From contig NZ_CAJCKW010000002.1 in assembly GCF_903970965.1 (NCBI RefSeq), positions 62,001 through 126,000 of the forward strand: 64,000 nt of DNA, in the 5' to 3' direction. This stretch comes from Aureimonas sp. ME7. GTDB taxonomy: Bacteria > Pseudomonadota > Alphaproteobacteria > Rhizobiales > Rhizobiaceae. A model generated the notes under the pieces. That model was not told the DNA's origin. It ran no database searches and was given only the letters and a program-made list of their open reading frames with translations. Positions 27,220 to 49,868 of the stretch are shown here, in pieces. Each line of letters begins with the position of its first letter. Within the stretch, counting starts at the first letter, position 1. Both the position numbers and the translations under genes were made by a program.

Positions 27220-27753
27220 TTACTTCTTCTTGCCTTCCTTACGGACGATCTTCTCGCCCGCGTACTTCACGCCCTTGCCCTTGTAGGGCTCGGGACCGCG
27301 ATACTCGCGGATCTCCGCCGCAACCTGGCCGACCTGCTGCTTGTCGATCCCGGTCACCACGATTTCCGTCGGACGCGGGACTGCAATCTGGATACCTTCC
27401 GGCACCTGATAAACGACGTCGTGGCTGAAACCGAGAGCCAGCTGGAGGTTCTTCCCCTGCATGGCCGCACGGTAGCCGACGCCGCTGATTTCGAGACGCT
27501 TCTCGAAACCGTCCTTCACGCCTGAAAGGATGTTCACGATCATCGTGCGGGACATGCCCCACTTCGAGCGCGCAGCCTTCGATTCGTCTCGCGGATCGAC
27601 CTTGATCGATCCGTCTTCCAGCTTGACCAGCACTTCGTCGTTGACGACGAAGGAAAGCTCGCCCTTCGGGCCCTTAGCCCGGACCGTCTGACCGTCGACC
27701 GAGGCGGTGACACCGCTCGGAACGGCGACGGGCTTCTTGCCAATACGTGACAT
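27220..27753 (-). CDS. rplF: 50S ribosomal protein L6
   Basis: uL6, 177 residues, two repeated alpha-beta domains near the sarcin-ricin loop and EF-G site. [34 protein letters not shown] starts it. The C-terminal signature is [26 protein letters not shown]. It lies 44 bases after rpsH and 10 before rplR. Confidence 0.98.
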   Translation of the reverse strand: MSRIGKKPVAVPSGVTASVDGQTVRAKGPKGELSFVVNDEVLVKLEDGSIKVDPRDESKAARSKWGMSRTMIVNILSGVKDGFEKRLEISGVGYRAAMQGKNLQLALGFSHDVVYQVPEGIQIAVPRPTEIVVTGIDKQQVGQVAAEIREYRGPEPYKGKGVKYAGEKIVRKEGKKK

Positions 27754-27797
27754 CGTAGACCCTGTCCGTTTGTCGTTCGAGACTTCTCGATGCCGCG

Positions 27798-28196
27798 TCA
27801 GAAGACGCGGCAGAGAATCTCGCCACCGACGTTCTGTTCGCGAGCGGCGTGATCCGCCATGACACCCTTAGGAGTGGAGAGCACCGAGATGCCCAGCCCG
27901 TTGGCGACATGAGGAATGGTCTTCGCCGACACGTAGACGCGGCGGCCCGGCTTGGAAACGCGGGCGATCTCGCGGATGACCGGAGCGCCCTCGTAGTACT
28001 TGAGCTCGATGTTGAACTCGGCCGTGCCGTTCTCGAACTTTGTCTCCGTGTACCCGCGGATGTAGCCCTCGTCCTTCAGGACGTCGAGCACGCGGGCACG
28101 CAGCTTGGAGGCCGGAGTCGCGACGGTGGACTTGCTCCGCATCGTAGCGTTGCGGATGCGGGTCAGCATATCGCCGAGGGGATCGGAAAGTGCCAT
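27798..28196 (-). CDS. rpsH: 30S ribosomal protein S8
   Basis: uS8, 132 residues, primary binder of helix 21 of 16S rRNA. In E. coli it is the autogenous repressor of the spc operon through a site near rpl[41 protein letters not shown] and the C-terminal [33 protein letters not shown] are intact. It starts 12 bases after rpsN. Confidence 0.98.
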   Translation of the reverse strand: MALSDPLGDMLTRIRNATMRSKSTVATPASKLRARVLDVLKDEGYIRGYTETKFENGTAEFNIELKYYEGAPVIREIARVSKPGRRVYVSAKTIPHVANGLGISVLSTPKGVMADHAAREQNVGGEILCRVF

Positions 28197-28208
28197 GATT
28201 CAGCCTCC

Positions 28209-28514
28209 TTACCAGCTCGACTTGACGACGCCGGGGACCTGCCCCGAGTTGCCGAGGTCACGAAGCGCGATACGGCTCATCTTGAGCTTGCGATAGTAGG
28301 CGCGCGGACGACCGGTCACCTCGCAACGGTTGCGCACGCGCACCTTCGCGGAGTTGCGGGGAAGCTCGGCGAGCTGGAGCTGAGCGCGGAAGCGCTCCTC
28401 CATCGTGGCTTCCTGATTGGTCGTCACAGCCTTCAGCGCTTCGCGCTTGGCCGCATACTTCGCAACCAGCTTCTGCCGGCGCTTGTTCTTCTCGATGGCG
28501 CTCTTCTTGGCCAT
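28209..28514 (-). CDS. rpsN: 30S ribosomal protein S14 (zinc-independent form)
   Basis: uS14, 101 residues, in the 30S head. It is the long C-minus type: no CxxC pairs are present, only one Cys in [39 protein letters not shown]. The N-terminus [27 protein letters not shown] is standard. It does not depend on zinc, so no zinc-responsive paralogue is expected next to it, and none is seen. Confidence 0.98.
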   Translation of the reverse strand: MAKKSAIEKNKRRQKLVAKYAAKREALKAVTTNQEATMEERFRAQLQLAELPRNSAKVRVRNRCEVTGRPRAYYRKLKMSRIALRDLGNSGQVPGVVKSSW

Positions 28515-28535
28515 AATCTATCCTTTCGCCTGCCG

Positions 28536-29093
28536 TTACTGGCGGAACGGGAAGTTGAGCGCCTTCAAAAGGGCCCGAGCTTCGTCGTCGGTCTTCGCCG
28601 TCGTACACACGATGATGTCCATGCCCCACATCTGATCAACCTTGTCGTAGTTGATTTCGGGGAACACGATGTGCTCCTTCAGACCCATGGCGAAATTGCC
28701 ACGGCCGTCGAAGCTCTTGGGGTTGAGGCCGCGGAAGTCGCGCACGCGGGGCAGAGCGATCTGCACCAGGCGATCCACGAACTCGTACATCCGGTCCTTG
28801 CGAAGGGTGACCTTCGCGCCGATCGGCATGTTCTCGCGCACCTTGAACCCGGCGATCGAGTTGCGGGCGCGGGTGATGACAGGCTTCTGACCGGCGATCT
28901 TCGCCAGATCTTCCGCCGCAACCGTGGGCTTCTTCGAGTCGCCGGTGGCTTCACCAACGCCCATGTTGATCACGATCTTATCGAGGCGCGGGACCTGCAT
29001 CTCGTTCGAGTAGTTGAACTGCTCGAGGAGCGCCTTGCGGATCTCACTGTTGTAGACGCCTTTCAGCCGAGGCGTATAGCTGGTCTCAGCCAT
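28536..29093 (-). CDS. rplE: 50S ribosomal protein L5
   Basis: uL5, 185 residues, part of the 5S RNP and contact to the P-site tRNA and S13. [42 protein letters not shown] and [36 protein letters not shown] are diagnostic. ATG 29093 overlaps the rplX end by 8 bases, implying translational coupling. An upstream frame of 31 codons inside rplX is rejected. Confidence 0.98.
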   Translation of the reverse strand: MAETSYTPRLKGVYNSEIRKALLEQFNYSNEMQVPRLDKIVINMGVGEATGDSKKPTVAAEDLAKIAGQKPVITRARNSIAGFKVRENMPIGAKVTLRKDRMYEFVDRLVQIALPRVRDFRGLNPKSFDGRGNFAMGLKEHIVFPEINYDKVDQMWGMDIIVCTTAKTDDEARALLKALNFPFRQ

Positions 29094-29409
29094 CGATCTG
29101 TTCTCCGGAACGCTTGGCGAAACGCACCTTCTTCGCGCTCTCGCCTTCGCCGACAACCTTGAAACCGACGCGGGTCGGCTTGCCATCCTTCGGGTCGGCG
29201 ACCGAGAGGTTCGAGAGGTGGATGGTCGCTTCCTTCGAAACGATTCCGGCTTCCTGGCTGGCCGTCTGCTTCTGGTGACGCTTCACCAGATTGACGCCCT
29301 GGACGAGCGCGCGCTCTTCCTTCGGGATGACCTGGAGCACCTTGCCGGTACGCCCCTTGTCCTTGCCGGCCAACACGACGACGTTGTCGCCTTTCTTGAT
29401 CTTCTGCAT
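29086..29409 (-). CDS. rplX: 50S ribosomal protein L24
   Basis: uL24, 107 residues, assembly initiator with a KOW motif: [48 protein letters not shown]. The C-terminus runs on as [27 protein letters not shown]. It starts 12 bases after rplN and overlaps rplE. Confidence 0.98.
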   Translation of the reverse strand: MQKIKKGDNVVVLAGKDKGRTGKVLQVIPKEERALVQGVNLVKRHQKQTASQEAGIVSKEATIHLSNLSVADPKDGKPTRVGFKVVGEGESAKKVRFAKRSGEQIDG

Positions 29410-29421
29410 CGATCCGGCTCC

Positions 29422-29790
29422 TTACAGAACTTCCGGCGCCAGGGAAATGATCTTCATGTGGTTCCGACCACGCAGCTCGCGCGGCACGGGACCGAAGATA
29501 CGCGTACCCACCGGCTCCTTCTTGTTGTCGATCAGGACCGCAGCGTTGCGGTCGAAGCGGATCACGGAGCCGTCCGCGCGACGAATGTCCTTGGCCGTGC
29601 GAACCACGACCGCCTTCATCACGTCACCCTTCTTCACGCGGCCGCGCGGAATGGCCTCCTTGATGGAAACGACGATGATGTCGCCCACCGAGGCATACTT
29701 CCGCTTCGAGCCGCCCAGCACCTTGATGCACATGACACGACGTGCGCCGGAATTGTCCGCCACGTCGAGGTTTGTTTGCATCTGAATCAT
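29422..29790 (-). CDS. rplN: 50S ribosomal protein L14
   Basis: uL14, 122 residues, at the subunit interface. [50 protein letters not shown] is invariant across bacteria, and [25 protein letters not shown] ends it. In E. coli this gene heads the spc operon. Here a 67-base gap from rpsQ shows no obvious terminator or promoter, so S10 and spc genes may be one transcript. Confidence 0.98.
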   Translation of the reverse strand: MIQMQTNLDVADNSGARRVMCIKVLGGSKRKYASVGDIIVVSIKEAIPRGRVKKGDVMKAVVVRTAKDIRRADGSVIRFDRNAAVLIDNKKEPVGTRIFGPVPRELRGRNHMKIISLAPEVL

Positions 29791-29857
29791 GTCAGGCCGC
29801 CTTCAAATCACGAGCAGTCGGGGAGCGCAGGATCATGCGCTGCACCCGACCTGTTAT

Positions 29858-30103
29858 TCACTGAGCCGAAGCCGTGGAGGCGACGACGATCCAAGTCTTG
29901 TCCTTCGAGATCGGCTTGGTCTCCTCGATGGAGACGGTGTCGCCGACCTTGTACTGGTTGGACTCGTCGTGCGCCTTGTACTTCTTGGACCGACGAACGG
30001 TCTTCTTGAAGAGCGGATGCGTGAAGCGACGCTCCACGAGCACGACGACCGTCTTGTCATTCTTATCGGAGACCACGGTCCCCTGCAAAACGCGTTTCGG
30101 CAT
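29858..30103 (-). CDS. rpsQ: 30S ribosomal protein S17
   Basis: uS17, 81 residues, OB-fold protein binding helix 11 of 16S rRNA early in assembly. [71 protein letters not shown] is complete. It lies 12 bases after rpmC. Confidence 0.98.
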   Translation of the reverse strand: MPKRVLQGTVVSDKNDKTVVVLVERRFTHPLFKKTVRRSKKYKAHDESNQYKVGDTVSIEETKPISKDKTWIVVASTASAQ

Positions 30104-30115
30104 AGTTGACTACCT

Positions 30116-30316
30116 TCAGGCCTTGGCCGTGCCGGCCTTCTGGCGGGCAATGGTCTTGATCCGGGCGATGTCGCGGCGGACTTCCTTGACGCGCGACGTG
30201 TTCTCGAGCTGGCCGGTGGCGCGCTGGAAGCGCAGGTTGAACTGCTCCTTCTTCAGCTTGCCAAGCTCGCTCGTGAGCTCGTCCTGCGTCTTCGTGGTGA
30301 GATCGGAGGCTTTCAT
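30116..30316 (-). CDS. rpmC: 50S ribosomal protein L29
   Basis: uL29, 66 residues, two-helix hairpin near the exit tunnel where SRP and trigger factor dock. [57 protein letters not shown] is the full family pattern. Spacers of 12 bases separate it from rplP and rpsQ. Confidence 0.98.
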   Translation of the reverse strand: MKASDLTTKTQDELTSELGKLKKEQFNLRFQRATGQLENTSRVKEVRRDIARIKTIARQKAGTAKA

Positions 30317-30328
30317 GGAAACTTCCCC

Positions 30329-30742
30329 TTACTCAGCGATGCGCTGGATGAAACGGGTACGGATCGGCAGCTTGGCAGCACCCAGACGAAGCGCCTCGCG
30401 GGCGACGTCCTCGGCCACACCGTCGATCTCGAACATGATGCGGCCCGGAGCGACGCGGGCCGCCCAGTACTCGATCGCGCCCTTACCCTTACCCATACGC
30501 ACTTCGGTCGGCTTGGCCGTGACCGGAAGATCCGGGAAGATCCGGATCCAGACACGCCCCTGGCGCTTCATCTGACGCGTGATCGCGCGGCGAGCCGCCT
30601 CGATCTGGCGAGCCGTCACCCGCTCGGGTTCCAGGGCCTTGAGGCCGAAGGTCCCGAAGCTGAGCAACGAGCCGCCCTTAGCGTTTCCGTGAATGCGTCC
30701 CTTGAACGCCTTCCGGAATTTGGTTCGCTTTGGTTGCAACAT
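30329..30742 (-). CDS. rplP: 50S ribosomal protein L16
   Basis: uL16, 137 residues, next to the A site and needed for peptidyl transferase centre maturation. [56 protein letters not shown] and the arginine-rich [31 protein letters not shown] are diagnostic. It follows rpsC by 26 bases. Confidence 0.98.
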   Translation of the reverse strand: MLQPKRTKFRKAFKGRIHGNAKGGSLLSFGTFGLKALEPERVTARQIEAARRAITRQMKRQGRVWIRIFPDLPVTAKPTEVRMGKGKGAIEYWAARVAPGRIMFEIDGVAEDVAREALRLGAAKLPIRTRFIQRIAE

Positions 30743-30768
30743 CTCAATCTACTCCAGAACTTCGCCTA

Positions 30769-31494
30769 TCAGGCGTGCTCGCGATCGCGCTCGCGACGCC
30801 GATTGCCGCTACCGCTGCCCGACGCGTCACCCTCGACCGCACGACGCTCCGAAGCCATCGGATCGTGCTCAAGGATCTCGCCCTTGAAGATCCAGACCTT
30901 CACGCCGCAAACGCCGTACGCCGTATGGGCTTCCGCCGTTCCATAGTCAACATCCGCACGCAGCGTATGCAGGGGAACGCGGCCCTCGCGGTACCATTCC
31001 ATACGGGCAATTTCCGCACCGCCCAGACGACCGCCGCAATTGATGCGGATGCCTTCCGCGCCGAGGCGCATCGCCGACTGAACGGCACGCTTCATGGCGC
31101 GACGGAACGCGATACGACGCTCCAGCTGCTGCGCGATCGACTGAGCGACCAGCGTGGCGTCCGTCTCGGGCTTGCGGACCTCGACGATGTTGATGTGCGT
31201 CTCGGCGTTGGTCATCGCGGAGAGCTTCTTGCGAAGCTTCTCGATGTCCGCACCCTTCTTGCCGATCACGATACCCGGGCGCGCCGAGTGGATCGAGATC
31301 CGGCACTTCTTGTGCGGACGCTCGATGACGATCTTGGAGACCGCCGCCTGCTTCAGCTCGTTCAGGAGGTACTTGCGGATCGCAAGATCCTCGTGGAGCA
31401 GCTGACCGTACTCACCGGTATTCGCGAACCAACGCGAATCCCAGGTGCGGTTGATGCCGAGGCGCAAACCGATCGGATTGACTTTCTGACCCAT
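30769..31494 (-). CDS. rpsC: 30S ribosomal protein S3
   Basis: uS3, 241 residues, at the mRNA entry tunnel with helicase function. [25 protein letters not shown] starts it, and the KH domain holds the [14 protein letters not shown] loop. The C-terminal half contains [37 protein letters not shown]. The tail is Arg/Gly/Ser-rich. Its ATG shares one base with the rplV stop (TAATG), so the two are translationally coupled. Confidence 0.98.
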   Translation of the reverse strand: MGQKVNPIGLRLGINRTWDSRWFANTGEYGQLLHEDLAIRKYLLNELKQAAVSKIVIERPHKKCRISIHSARPGIVIGKKGADIEKLRKKLSAMTNAETHINIVEVRKPETDATLVAQSIAQQLERRIAFRRAMKRAVQSAMRLGAEGIRINCGGRLGGAEIARMEWYREGRVPLHTLRADVDYGTAEAHTAYGVCGVKVWIFKGEILEHDPMASERRAVEGDASGSGSGNRRRERDREHA

Positions 31495-31880
31495 TATGCA
31501 GCCTCCTCTTCGGCCTTCTCGCGCACGATGATCGTGAGGTGCGAGAACGGCTTCTCCACGCGGCTTGCACGACCACGACCACGAGCGTGGAAACGCTTCA
31601 TGGTGATCGACTTGCCGACGAACGCCTCGGCGACGACCAGGGCGTCGACGTCGAGATCGTGATTGTTCTCGGCGTTCGCGATGGCACTTTCCAGCGTCTT
31701 CTTCACCGTCTCGGCGATCCGCTTGCGCGAGAACGTCAGATCGGCAAGCGCGCGATCGACCTTCTTGCCGCGGATCAGCTGAGCGACGAGGTTCAGTTTC
31801 TGCGGGCTGACGCGGATCGTACGGGCGACTGCTTTCGCCTCGTTGTCCTTCAGCGCGCGCTCGGCCTTGGCCTTGCCCAT
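31494..31880 (-). CDS. rplV: 50S ribosomal protein L22
   Basis: uL22, 128 residues, with the long beta hairpin that lines the exit tunnel and affects macrolide sensitivity. [58 protein letters not shown] and [22 protein letters not shown] are intact. It lies 2 bases after rpsS and overlaps rpsC by one base. Confidence 0.98.
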   Translation of the reverse strand: MGKAKAERALKDNEAKAVARTIRVSPQKLNLVAQLIRGKKVDRALADLTFSRKRIAETVKKTLESAIANAENNHDLDVDALVVAEAFVGKSITMKRFHARGRGRASRVEKPFSHLTIIVREKAEEEAA

Positions 31881-31882
31881 TG

Positions 31883-32161
31883 TTACTTCCTCTTCGCCTT
31901 CTTGTCGGCGCCGTGGCCGTAATAGGTGCGGGTCGGGGAGAATTCGCCGAACTTATGTCCGACCATGTCCTCGTTGACCGAGACCGGGATGTGCTTGTTG
32001 CCGTTGTAGACGCCGAACGTCAGACCGACGAACTGCGGCAGGATCGTGGAACGACGGCTCCAGATCTTGATGACTTCGTTGCGACCGCCGGAGCGGACCT
32101 TTTCGGCCTTCTTCAGCAGGTAGCCATCAACGAACGGACCTTTCCAGACTGAACGTGTCAT
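31883..32161 (-). CDS. rpsS: 30S ribosomal protein S19
   Basis: uS19, 92 residues, 30S head protein forming an intersubunit bridge with S13. [51 protein letters not shown] and [25 protein letters not shown] are diagnostic. It sits 12 bases after rplB. Confidence 0.98.
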   Translation of the reverse strand: MTRSVWKGPFVDGYLLKKAEKVRSGGRNEVIKIWSRRSTILPQFVGLTFGVYNGNKHIPVSVNEDMVGHKFGEFSPTRTYYGHGADKKAKRK

Positions 32162-32173
32162 GGAGTGTTTCCC

Positions 32174-33010
32174 TTACTTCTTGCGCTGATGGCGCGAGCG
32201 CGCAATGAACTTGTCGGTCGCCTTGTTCTGGCGCGTGCGCTTGCCCTTCGTCGGCTTGCCCCAGGGCGTGACCGGATGACGGCCACCCGAGGTGCGACCT
32301 TCACCACCACCGTGCGGGTGATCGACCGGGTTCATCGCGACGCCGCGAACGTGCGGGCGACGCCCGAGCCAGACCGAGCGACCGGCCTTGCCGAGGTTGA
32401 TGTTGCCGTGGTCCGGGTTGGACACGGCACCGACCGTCGCAAAGCACGAACCCGAAACGAGGCGCTGCTCGCCCGAGTTCAGGCGAAGGATCGCCATGCC
32501 CTGATCGCGACCGACGAGCTGCGCGTAGGCGCCAGCCGAACGAGCGATCTGGCCGCCCTTCATCGGCTTCATCTCCACATTGTGGATGATGGTGCCGACC
32601 GGCATCGCCGAAAGCGGCATCGCGTTGCCCGGCTTGACATCGACGCCGCTGAGGCCCGCGACGATCTTGTCGCCGGCGGCCAGACGCTGCGGCGCCAGGA
32701 TGTAGGCAACCTCGCCGTCCTCGTAGCGGATCAGCGCGATGAAGGCGGTACGGTTCGGATCGTACTCGAGACGCTCAACCGTTCCGACGACGTCCAGCTT
32801 GCGACGCTTGAAGTCGATGATGCGGTAGGTGCGCTTGTGACCACCGCCCTGGTAGCGGGCTGTGATGCGACCGGTGTTGTTGCGGCCGCCCTTCTGCGTC
32901 AGGCCTTCGGTCAACTGCTTGACCGGCTTGCCCTTCCAGAGTGCGGAGCGGTCGACGAGCACCAGCTGACGGGTGCTTGGGGTGACCGGCTTGAAGTTTT
33001 TCAGTGCCAT
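32174..33010 (-). CDS. rplB: 50S ribosomal protein L2
   Basis: uL2, 278 residues, essential for subunit joining and peptidyl transfer. [27 protein letters not shown] starts it. The conserved histidine near the peptidyl transferase centre lies in [31 protein letters not shown]. It starts 25 bases after rplW. Confidence 0.98.
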   Translation of the reverse strand: MALKNFKPVTPSTRQLVLVDRSALWKGKPVKQLTEGLTQKGGRNNTGRITARYQGGGHKRTYRIIDFKRRKLDVVGTVERLEYDPNRTAFIALIRYEDGEVAYILAPQRLAAGDKIVAGLSGVDVKPGNAMPLSAMPVGTIIHNVEMKPMKGGQIARSAGAYAQLVGRDQGMAILRLNSGEQRLVSGSCFATVGAVSNPDHGNINLGKAGRSVWLGRRPHVRGVAMNPVDHPHGGGEGRTSGGRHPVTPWGKPTKGKRTRQNKATDKFIARSRHQRKK

Positions 33011-33035
33011 GATCTTCTATCCTCGCAGCCAGCCG

Positions 33036-33329
33036 TCAGAGACCGGTCGAGACGTCGATGGACTGGCCTTCGGCCAGCGTCACGATCGCCTTCTTCTGAT
33101 CGCTTTGACGGCCCGGACGACCGCGGAACCGCCGCACCTTGCCCTTGCGGACGAGGGTGTTGACGGCCGTGACCTTGACGCCGAACAAGGACTCCACGGC
33201 CGCCTTGATCTGCGGCTTTGTGGCGGTCTTCGCTACGTTGAAGATCACTTGATTGAACTCGGAAACCAGCGTCGACTTCTCGGTGATGACCGGGCTGGTG
33301 ATGACGTCGTAATGGCGCAGGTCGCTCAT
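33036..33329 (-). CDS. rplW: 50S ribosomal protein L23
   Basis: uL23, 97 residues, docking site at the exit tunnel for trigger factor and [56 protein letters not shown] and [28 protein letters not shown] cover the family. The ATG overlaps the rplD stop by four bases (ATGA). Confidence 0.98.
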   Translation of the reverse strand: MSDLRHYDVITSPVITEKSTLVSEFNQVIFNVAKTATKPQIKAAVESLFGVKVTAVNTLVRKGKVRRFRGRPGRQSDQKKAIVTLAEGQSIDVSTGL

Positions 33330-33943
33330 TTGAAGCGCTCCTCGAGAGCCTCGACGGCAGCCTTCGACAGGACAAGCGTCTGACGGCGCAGGATGTCGTA
33401 AACGTTGATGCCCTGAATGGGCAGAACGTCGATGTTCGGAATGTTGCGAGCCGAACGAGCGAAGTTCTCGTTGAGCTGCGCACCGCCGATGATCAGCGCG
33501 TTCGTCAGGCCGAGGCCCGCGAACTGTGCCACCACAGCCTTGGTCTTGCCTTCCGACACCAGGTCGTCGACGACGATCAGGCCGCCGGACTTCGCCTTGG
33601 ACGAAAGAGCGTGACGCAGAGCCAGCGCGCGGAGCTTCTTCGGCAGATCGTGAGCATGGCTACGCGACACCGGGCCGTGGGCCTTGCCACCGCCGCGGAA
33701 CTGCGGAGCGCGAGCCGAACCGTGACGGGCGCGACCGGTGCCCTTCTGCTTGTAGAGCTTGGCACCCGTGCGAGCGATCTCGGCGCGGCCAAGTGTCTGG
33801 TGCGTGCCCTGCTGACGCTTGGCAAGCTGGTAGCGAACCATGCGCTGCAGAATGTCTTCGCGCGGCTCGAGGCCGAAGATCTCGTCGGCGAGGGTGACCG
33901 ACCCGGCGTCGCCGCCGGCAAGGGTCTTGATTGCGATATCCAT
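33326..33943 (-). CDS. rplD: 50S ribosomal protein L4
   Basis: uL4, 205 residues. A tunnel loop ([30 protein letters not shown]) sits between the globular halves. In gammaproteobacteria it represses the S10 operon; whether it does here is unknown. It is coupled to rplC (TAATG, one-base overlap) and to rplW (four-base overlap). Confidence 0.98.
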   Translation of the reverse strand: MDIAIKTLAGGDAGSVTLADEIFGLEPREDILQRMVRYQLAKRQQGTHQTLGRAEIARTGAKLYKQKGTGRARHGSARAPQFRGGGKAHGPVSRSHAHDLPKKLRALALRHALSSKAKSGGLIVVDDLVSEGKTKAVVAQFAGLGLTNALIIGGAQLNENFARSARNIPNIDVLPIQGINVYDILRRQTLVLSKAAVEALEERFK

Positions 33944-34659
33944 TACTCAGCTCCCTCGGAAGCGGCCGAAGCGCCGTTGTTGGCAGCCTGGCGAAGTGCC
34001 GCCGGCTTGGGCGCGTTCTCGGGCAGCTTCGCCTTCACGGCGTCGCGCACGTAGATCCAGCCGCCCTTGGAACCCGGAACCGCGCCGCGGATCAGGAGGA
34101 GACCCTTCTCGGCGTCCGTGCGGACGACTTCGAGATTCTGCGTGGTCACGCGGGTCTGACCCATGTGGCCAGCCATCTTCTTGTTCTTGAAGACCTTGCC
34201 CGGATCCTGGCGCTGACCGGTCGAACCGTGCGAGCGGTGCGAAACCGAAACACCGTGCGTGGCGCGAAGACCGCCGAAGTTATGGCGCTTCATGACGCCC
34301 GCGAAGCCCTTACCAATCGAGGTGCCGGTGACGTCCACCAGCTGACCGGCGACGAAGTGCTCGGCGGTGATCTCGGCGCCGACGTCCACGAGGTTGTCCT
34401 CGGAAACACGGAACTCGGCGACCTTGCGCTTGGGCTCGACGGAGGCCTGTGCGAAGACACCGCGAAGGGCCTTCGACGTGTTCTTCACCTTGGCAAGCCC
34501 GACGCCGAGCTGCACGGCTGTGTAGCCGTTCTTTTCCTGGGTCCGCTGACCGACGACCTGGAGGTTCTCGATCTTCAAAACCGTCACCGGCACATGTTCC
34601 CCGGCATCGTTGTAGATGCGGGTCATGCCGACTTTCTGTGCAATGACACCTGAACGCAT
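33943..34659 (-). CDS. rplC: 50S ribosomal protein L3
   Basis: uL3, 238 residues, an assembly initiator reaching the peptidyl transferase centre. [30 protein letters not shown] and [33 protein letters not shown], including the methylated-Gln region, are present. The Ala-rich C-terminal tail (about 20 residues) is typical of alphaproteobacteria. It starts 63 bases after rpsJ. Confidence 0.98.
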   Translation of the reverse strand: MRSGVIAQKVGMTRIYNDAGEHVPVTVLKIENLQVVGQRTQEKNGYTAVQLGVGLAKVKNTSKALRGVFAQASVEPKRKVAEFRVSEDNLVDVGAEITAEHFVAGQLVDVTGTSIGKGFAGVMKRHNFGGLRATHGVSVSHRSHGSTGQRQDPGKVFKNKKMAGHMGQTRVTTQNLEVVRTDAEKGLLLIRGAVPGSKGGWIYVRDAVKAKLPENAPKPAALRQAANNGASAASEGAE

Positions 34660-34722
34660 ATGTCGTTCTTCCTTCAGAGGAGCCTTAGGGGCTTATCCAC
34701 CCGGTCGGCTCATGGTCGCTCG

Positions 34723-35031
34723 TTAGAGCTTGATCTCGACGTCGACGCCTGCGGCGAGGTCGAGCTTCATCAGTGCATCCACCGTCTGCGGGGTGGGATC
34801 CACGATATCCAGGAGGCGCTTGTGGGTGCGCATCTCGAACTGCTCCCGGGACTTCTTGTCCACGTGCGGCGAGCGGTTCACCGTAAACTTCTCGATGCGC
34901 GTCGGCAGCGGGATCGGCCCGCGCACATTCGCGCCAGTACGCTTTGCCGTCGATACGATCTCGCGGGTGGAGGCATCGAGGACTCGGTGGTCGAACGCCT
35001 TCAGGCGGATGCGGATATTCTGGCCGTTCAT
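34723..35031 (-). CDS. rpsJ: 30S ribosomal protein S10
   Basis: uS10 (NusE), 102 residues, also a transcription antitermination partner of Nus[77 protein letters not shown] is complete. It is the first gene of the S10 operon, 163 bases downstream of tuf1 and behind a terminator-like hairpin; I could not place a convincing promoter in that gap. Confidence 0.98.
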   Translation of the reverse strand: MNGQNIRIRLKAFDHRVLDASTREIVSTAKRTGANVRGPIPLPTRIEKFTVNRSPHVDKKSREQFEMRTHKRLLDIVDPTPQTVDALMKLDLAAGVDVEIKL

Positions 35032-35110
35032 TGCATTCGTCCTCTCGTCGGAGCCATGCCGGAGATCCGGCGCTTTCCGAGCGCTAAACAGTCTTCATCC
35101 ACTTGAAACA

Positions 35111-35132
35111 AAACGCCCATGGAAGGGCGCTT
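35111..35132 (-). terminator. Intrinsic terminator between tuf1 and rpsJ
   Basis: Minus-strand RNA forms AAGCGCCC-N6-GGGCGUUU with one G-U pair, followed by TTGTTTC. It marks the end of the str operon. Confidence 0.65.
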
Positions 35133-35153
35133 GAACCGGCCTATAAGGCCATC

Positions 35154-35183
35154 GGAGCGCGACGGCTAGTCCCGTCGCGCTCC
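35154..35183 (-). other. Perfect 12-bp hairpin just after tuf1
   Basis: GGAGCGCGACGG-N6-CCGTCGCGCTCC starts 12 bases past the tuf1 stop. No T run follows. It may protect the 3' end of tuf mRNA or act together with the terminator 20 bases further on. Confidence 0.6.
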
Positions 35184-35194
35184 GAAGTCGATAT

Positions 35195-36373
<1,179 letters not shown>

Positions 36374-36434
36374 AGGCTCTCCAATTCAATTCGCCCAAAC
36401 GGGCTTCAGAGGGGTGTGCCGAGGCCGGAAGGCC

Positions 36435-38525
<2,091 letters not shown>

Positions 38526-38552
38526 GGGGCGTCGCCTTTCGAACGAGTGGGC

Positions 38553-39026
<474 letters not shown>

Positions 39027-39056
39027 TTAGTCTCTCAATCTCGAACGGTCTGCGAA

Positions 39057-39428
39057 TTACTTCGGACGCTTCGCGCCGTACTTCGAACGACGCTGGCGAC
39101 GATCCTTCACGCCCTGCGTATCGAGAACGCCGCGGATGATGTGGTAGCGAACGCCCGGAAGATCCTTCACGCGGCCGCCGCGGATCATCACCACGGAGTG
39201 TTCCTGAAGGTTATGCCCCTCGCCCGGAATGTAGCCGATGACCTCGAAGCCATTGACGAGGCGCACCTTGGCGACCTTACGAAGAGCCGAGTTCGGCTTC
39301 TTCGGGGTCGTGGTGTAGACACGGGTGCAAACGCCGCGCTTCTGCGGATTGGCCTGGAGCGCCGGAACGGTGTTGCGTTCGCTCGGGCGGACGCGGGGCT
39401 TCCGGATCAACTGGTTGATGGTCGGCAT
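39057..39428 (-). CDS. rpsL: 30S ribosomal protein S12
   Basis: uS12, 123 residues, decoding-centre protein. [57 protein letters not shown] carries Lys43, and [15 protein letters not shown] carries Lys88. These are the residues changed in streptomycin-resistant mutants, and both are wild type. ATG 39428 starts at the conserved MPTINQL. It heads the str operon after a 366-base leader. Confidence 0.98.
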   Translation of the reverse strand: MPTINQLIRKPRVRPSERNTVPALQANPQKRGVCTRVYTTTPKKPNSALRKVAKVRLVNGFEVIGYIPGEGHNLQEHSVVMIRGGRVKDLPGVRYHIIRGVLDTQGVKDRRQRRSKYGAKRPK

Positions 39429-39682
39429 TCCAACCTTCCTTCTCTTCAAATCTCGGTTCGAAACGCTCGGCACATCGACCCGACAAGCCATCGGCTCATA
39501 CAAGAAACCGGCCATCGATCTCATTCTGTGAGAGATCTGGCCGGGACGAGGCAGAGGATCACGGGCAAAACCGCGATCATGCGACTAGCGATGTACGTCT
39601 CGTTGAACGAAGCCTTGTTTGAAGCGCTGGTTCTCATCGTGGCGACGAAAAAGCGATGCCTCACATCGGCTCTGTTGGCGGG

Positions 39683-39711
39683 TGTTTAACGATTCTGTCC
39701 TCGCAGGTCAA
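39683..39711 (-). promoter_or_regulatory. Candidate sigma70 promoter of the str operon
   Basis: TTGACC (39711-39706) and TAAACA (39688-39683) with a 17-base spacer. It lies just downstream of the rpoC terminator, about 255 bases from the rpsL start. Confidence 0.5.
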
Positions 39712-39748
39712 CCCCAGCCTGTCGGCTATGGAGCAGTATGCGCAAATG

Positions 39749-39772
39749 AAAAGGGCCGCCCGAAAGCGGCCC
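39749..39772 (-). terminator. Rho-independent terminator of rpoBC
   Basis: Minus-strand RNA GGGCCGC-N6-GCGGCCC followed by TTTTC, 22 bases past the rpoC stop. Confidence 0.8.
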
Positions 39773-39794
39773 TCCCCTATTTCGTATCCAGCGC

Positions 39795-43994
<4,200 letters not shown>

Positions 43995-44131
43995 GGTGCT
44001 GTCTCCTTTTGGGGCCGCATGCCCCTCAACGCGCCGGGCGGAGCCGGTGCCAAGATCATCCGCAAAGTCCGATCGGCGCCCTCAGATGGAGCGCCTACCA
44101 TGGCCGCGCAAGGCGGCGTTTGCGTGGCGGC

Positions 44132-48286
<4,155 letters not shown>

Positions 48287-48549
48287 CGTCGCTCCTTGCT
48301 CTCGTACTGCCCTTGACCGGAGGGCTCGAATTTCATGTCCTCGGGCGAGGACAATCCGCGTCCGCCGCGAACGGAGGCGGGTCCGCCAGGGGGCCGCCGG
48401 AGCGGCCTGCCCACGTCTCCCGATGTCCCCACACGCACGGGATATCGGGAGACAAGGACCCCGGATCGGCACCGCATGATATGCGGCCTTCGATCCGAGC
48501 ACGGAAGGCGGAACGGCAAACTGCCGTCCCGCCCACCAGACTTGACTGC

Positions 48550-48568
48550 AAGACGCCCGAAGGCCGTC

Positions 48569-48570
<2 letters not shown>
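48550..48570 (-). other. Hairpin at the rplL stop, candidate attenuator
   Basis: AAGACG(G)CC-TTCG-GG-CGTCTT: a stem with one bulged G and a UUCG loop that begins within the rplL stop codon. No U run follows. It precedes the 282-base rplL-rpoB spacer, the position where many bacteria attenuate transcription into rpoBC. Confidence 0.45.
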
Positions 48571-48946
<376 letters not shown>

Positions 48947-48997
48947 GGTAGTATTCCCTTAAGGTTCGAATGTTCTGAATAAGCTGAGGAACGAGCC

Positions 48998-49516
48998 TCA
49001 CGCCGCTTCGTCCTTCTTGGCATATGCCGCGAACACACGTGCGAGCTGAGCCGCAGGTGCCGCCACGACGCCTGCGATGCGGGTAGCCGGGGTCTGGATC
49101 ATGCCCAGCAGCTTTCCGCGCAGTTCGTCGAGCGACGGAAGGGCGGCCAAAGCCTTCACCCCTTCCGCATCGAGAGCGGTGGTGCCCATGGCGCCGCCGA
49201 GGATCACGAGCTTGTCGTTGCCCTTGGCGAAGTCGTTGGCCACCTTCGGTGCCGCGATCGGATCGTTGGAATAGGCGATCAGGGTCTGGCCCTGAAACAA
49301 TTCCGAGATCGTCTCGGCGTCCGTGCCTTGAAGAGCGATTTGGGCGAGGCGGTTCTTCGCGACTTTGACGGTGCCACCCTGCGCGCGCATCTTCGACCGG
49401 AGGTCGTTCATCTGCGCGACGGTGAGACCGGCGTAACGAGCCACCACGATCGCGCCCGAGGCCTTGAAGGTCTCGTTCAGCTCCGTGACGAACTCGCGCT
49501 TTTCCGCTCTGTCCAC
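48998..49516 (-). CDS. rplJ: 50S ribosomal protein L10 (GTG start)
   Basis: uL10, 172 residues, the stalk base that binds L12 dimers. Homologues start [17 protein letters not shown]; here that Met codon is GTG at 49516, with GGAGAG seven bases upstream. A second GTG six bases earlier is possible. [26 protein letters not shown] and the C-terminal helix [18 protein letters not shown] are standard. Its 367-base leader probably carries the autogenous L10-L12 site. Confidence 0.97.
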   Translation of the reverse strand: MDRAEKREFVTELNETFKASGAIVVARYAGLTVAQMNDLRSKMRAQGGTVKVAKNRLAQIALQGTDAETISELFQGQTLIAYSNDPIAAPKVANDFAKGNDKLVILGGAMGTTALDAEGVKALAALPSLDELRGKLLGMIQTPATRIAGVVAAPAAQLARVFAAYAKKDEAA

Positions 49517-49785
49517 TGCCACTCTCCAGTTGGAACGCACCCTTTCGGCTGCATTCCGGTTGCCGTTTGCCGCCCGACGGATCGGACGACGCTCGAGGAT
49601 CCTGTCCCCTTGGCTTCTGGGATCCATGACGGAACCGGCAGTCGGCACAAGGCATTCAGAGGTTCGAACCGAGGGTCTCGACCTTGCGGTCGACGAAATC
49701 GGATCTTTCCCCGTCTCATGCGGGCTTGGCGATTAAGACGAAACGCTTCGAAAAGCGCTTCCTCGCCCGCAATCTCGGACAGGAA

Positions 49786-49809
49786 GACGAGAGCCGCGAA
49801 GCTCTCGTC
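49786..49809 (-). other. Perfect 9-bp hairpin in the rplJ leader
   Basis: GACGAGAGC-TTCGCG-GCTCTCGTC, followed by TTCCTGTCC. Candidate part of the L10 binding or attenuation structure. Confidence 0.5.
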
Positions 49810-49848
49810 CTTTCCGCGCTGCCGAAGCGACGCGAAACTGTGGGAAGA

Positions 49849-49868
49849 TCGCGGACATAAGTCCGCGA
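49849..49868 (-). other. 8-bp hairpin after rplA
   Basis: TCGCGGAC-TTAT-GTCCGCGA, 15 bases past the rplA stop, without a T run. Possible 3'-end or processing element for rplKA mRNA. Confidence 0.45.

Larger units (their letters stand above)
39429..39794. other. rpoC-rpsL intergenic region (rpoBC terminator, str promoter and leader)
   Basis: 366 bases without a gene. It contains the rpoC terminator, a sigma70-like promoter at 39683-39711, and a leader of roughly 250 bases before rpsL. An in-frame extension of rpsL (31 codons) within it has no family support. Confidence 0.6.

Noticed and set aside
48287-48502. 72-codon N-terminal extension of rpoB
   Set aside because: The beta subunit begins [18 protein letters not shown] with an AAGGAGC site; the extension covers the intergenic spacer and hairpin.
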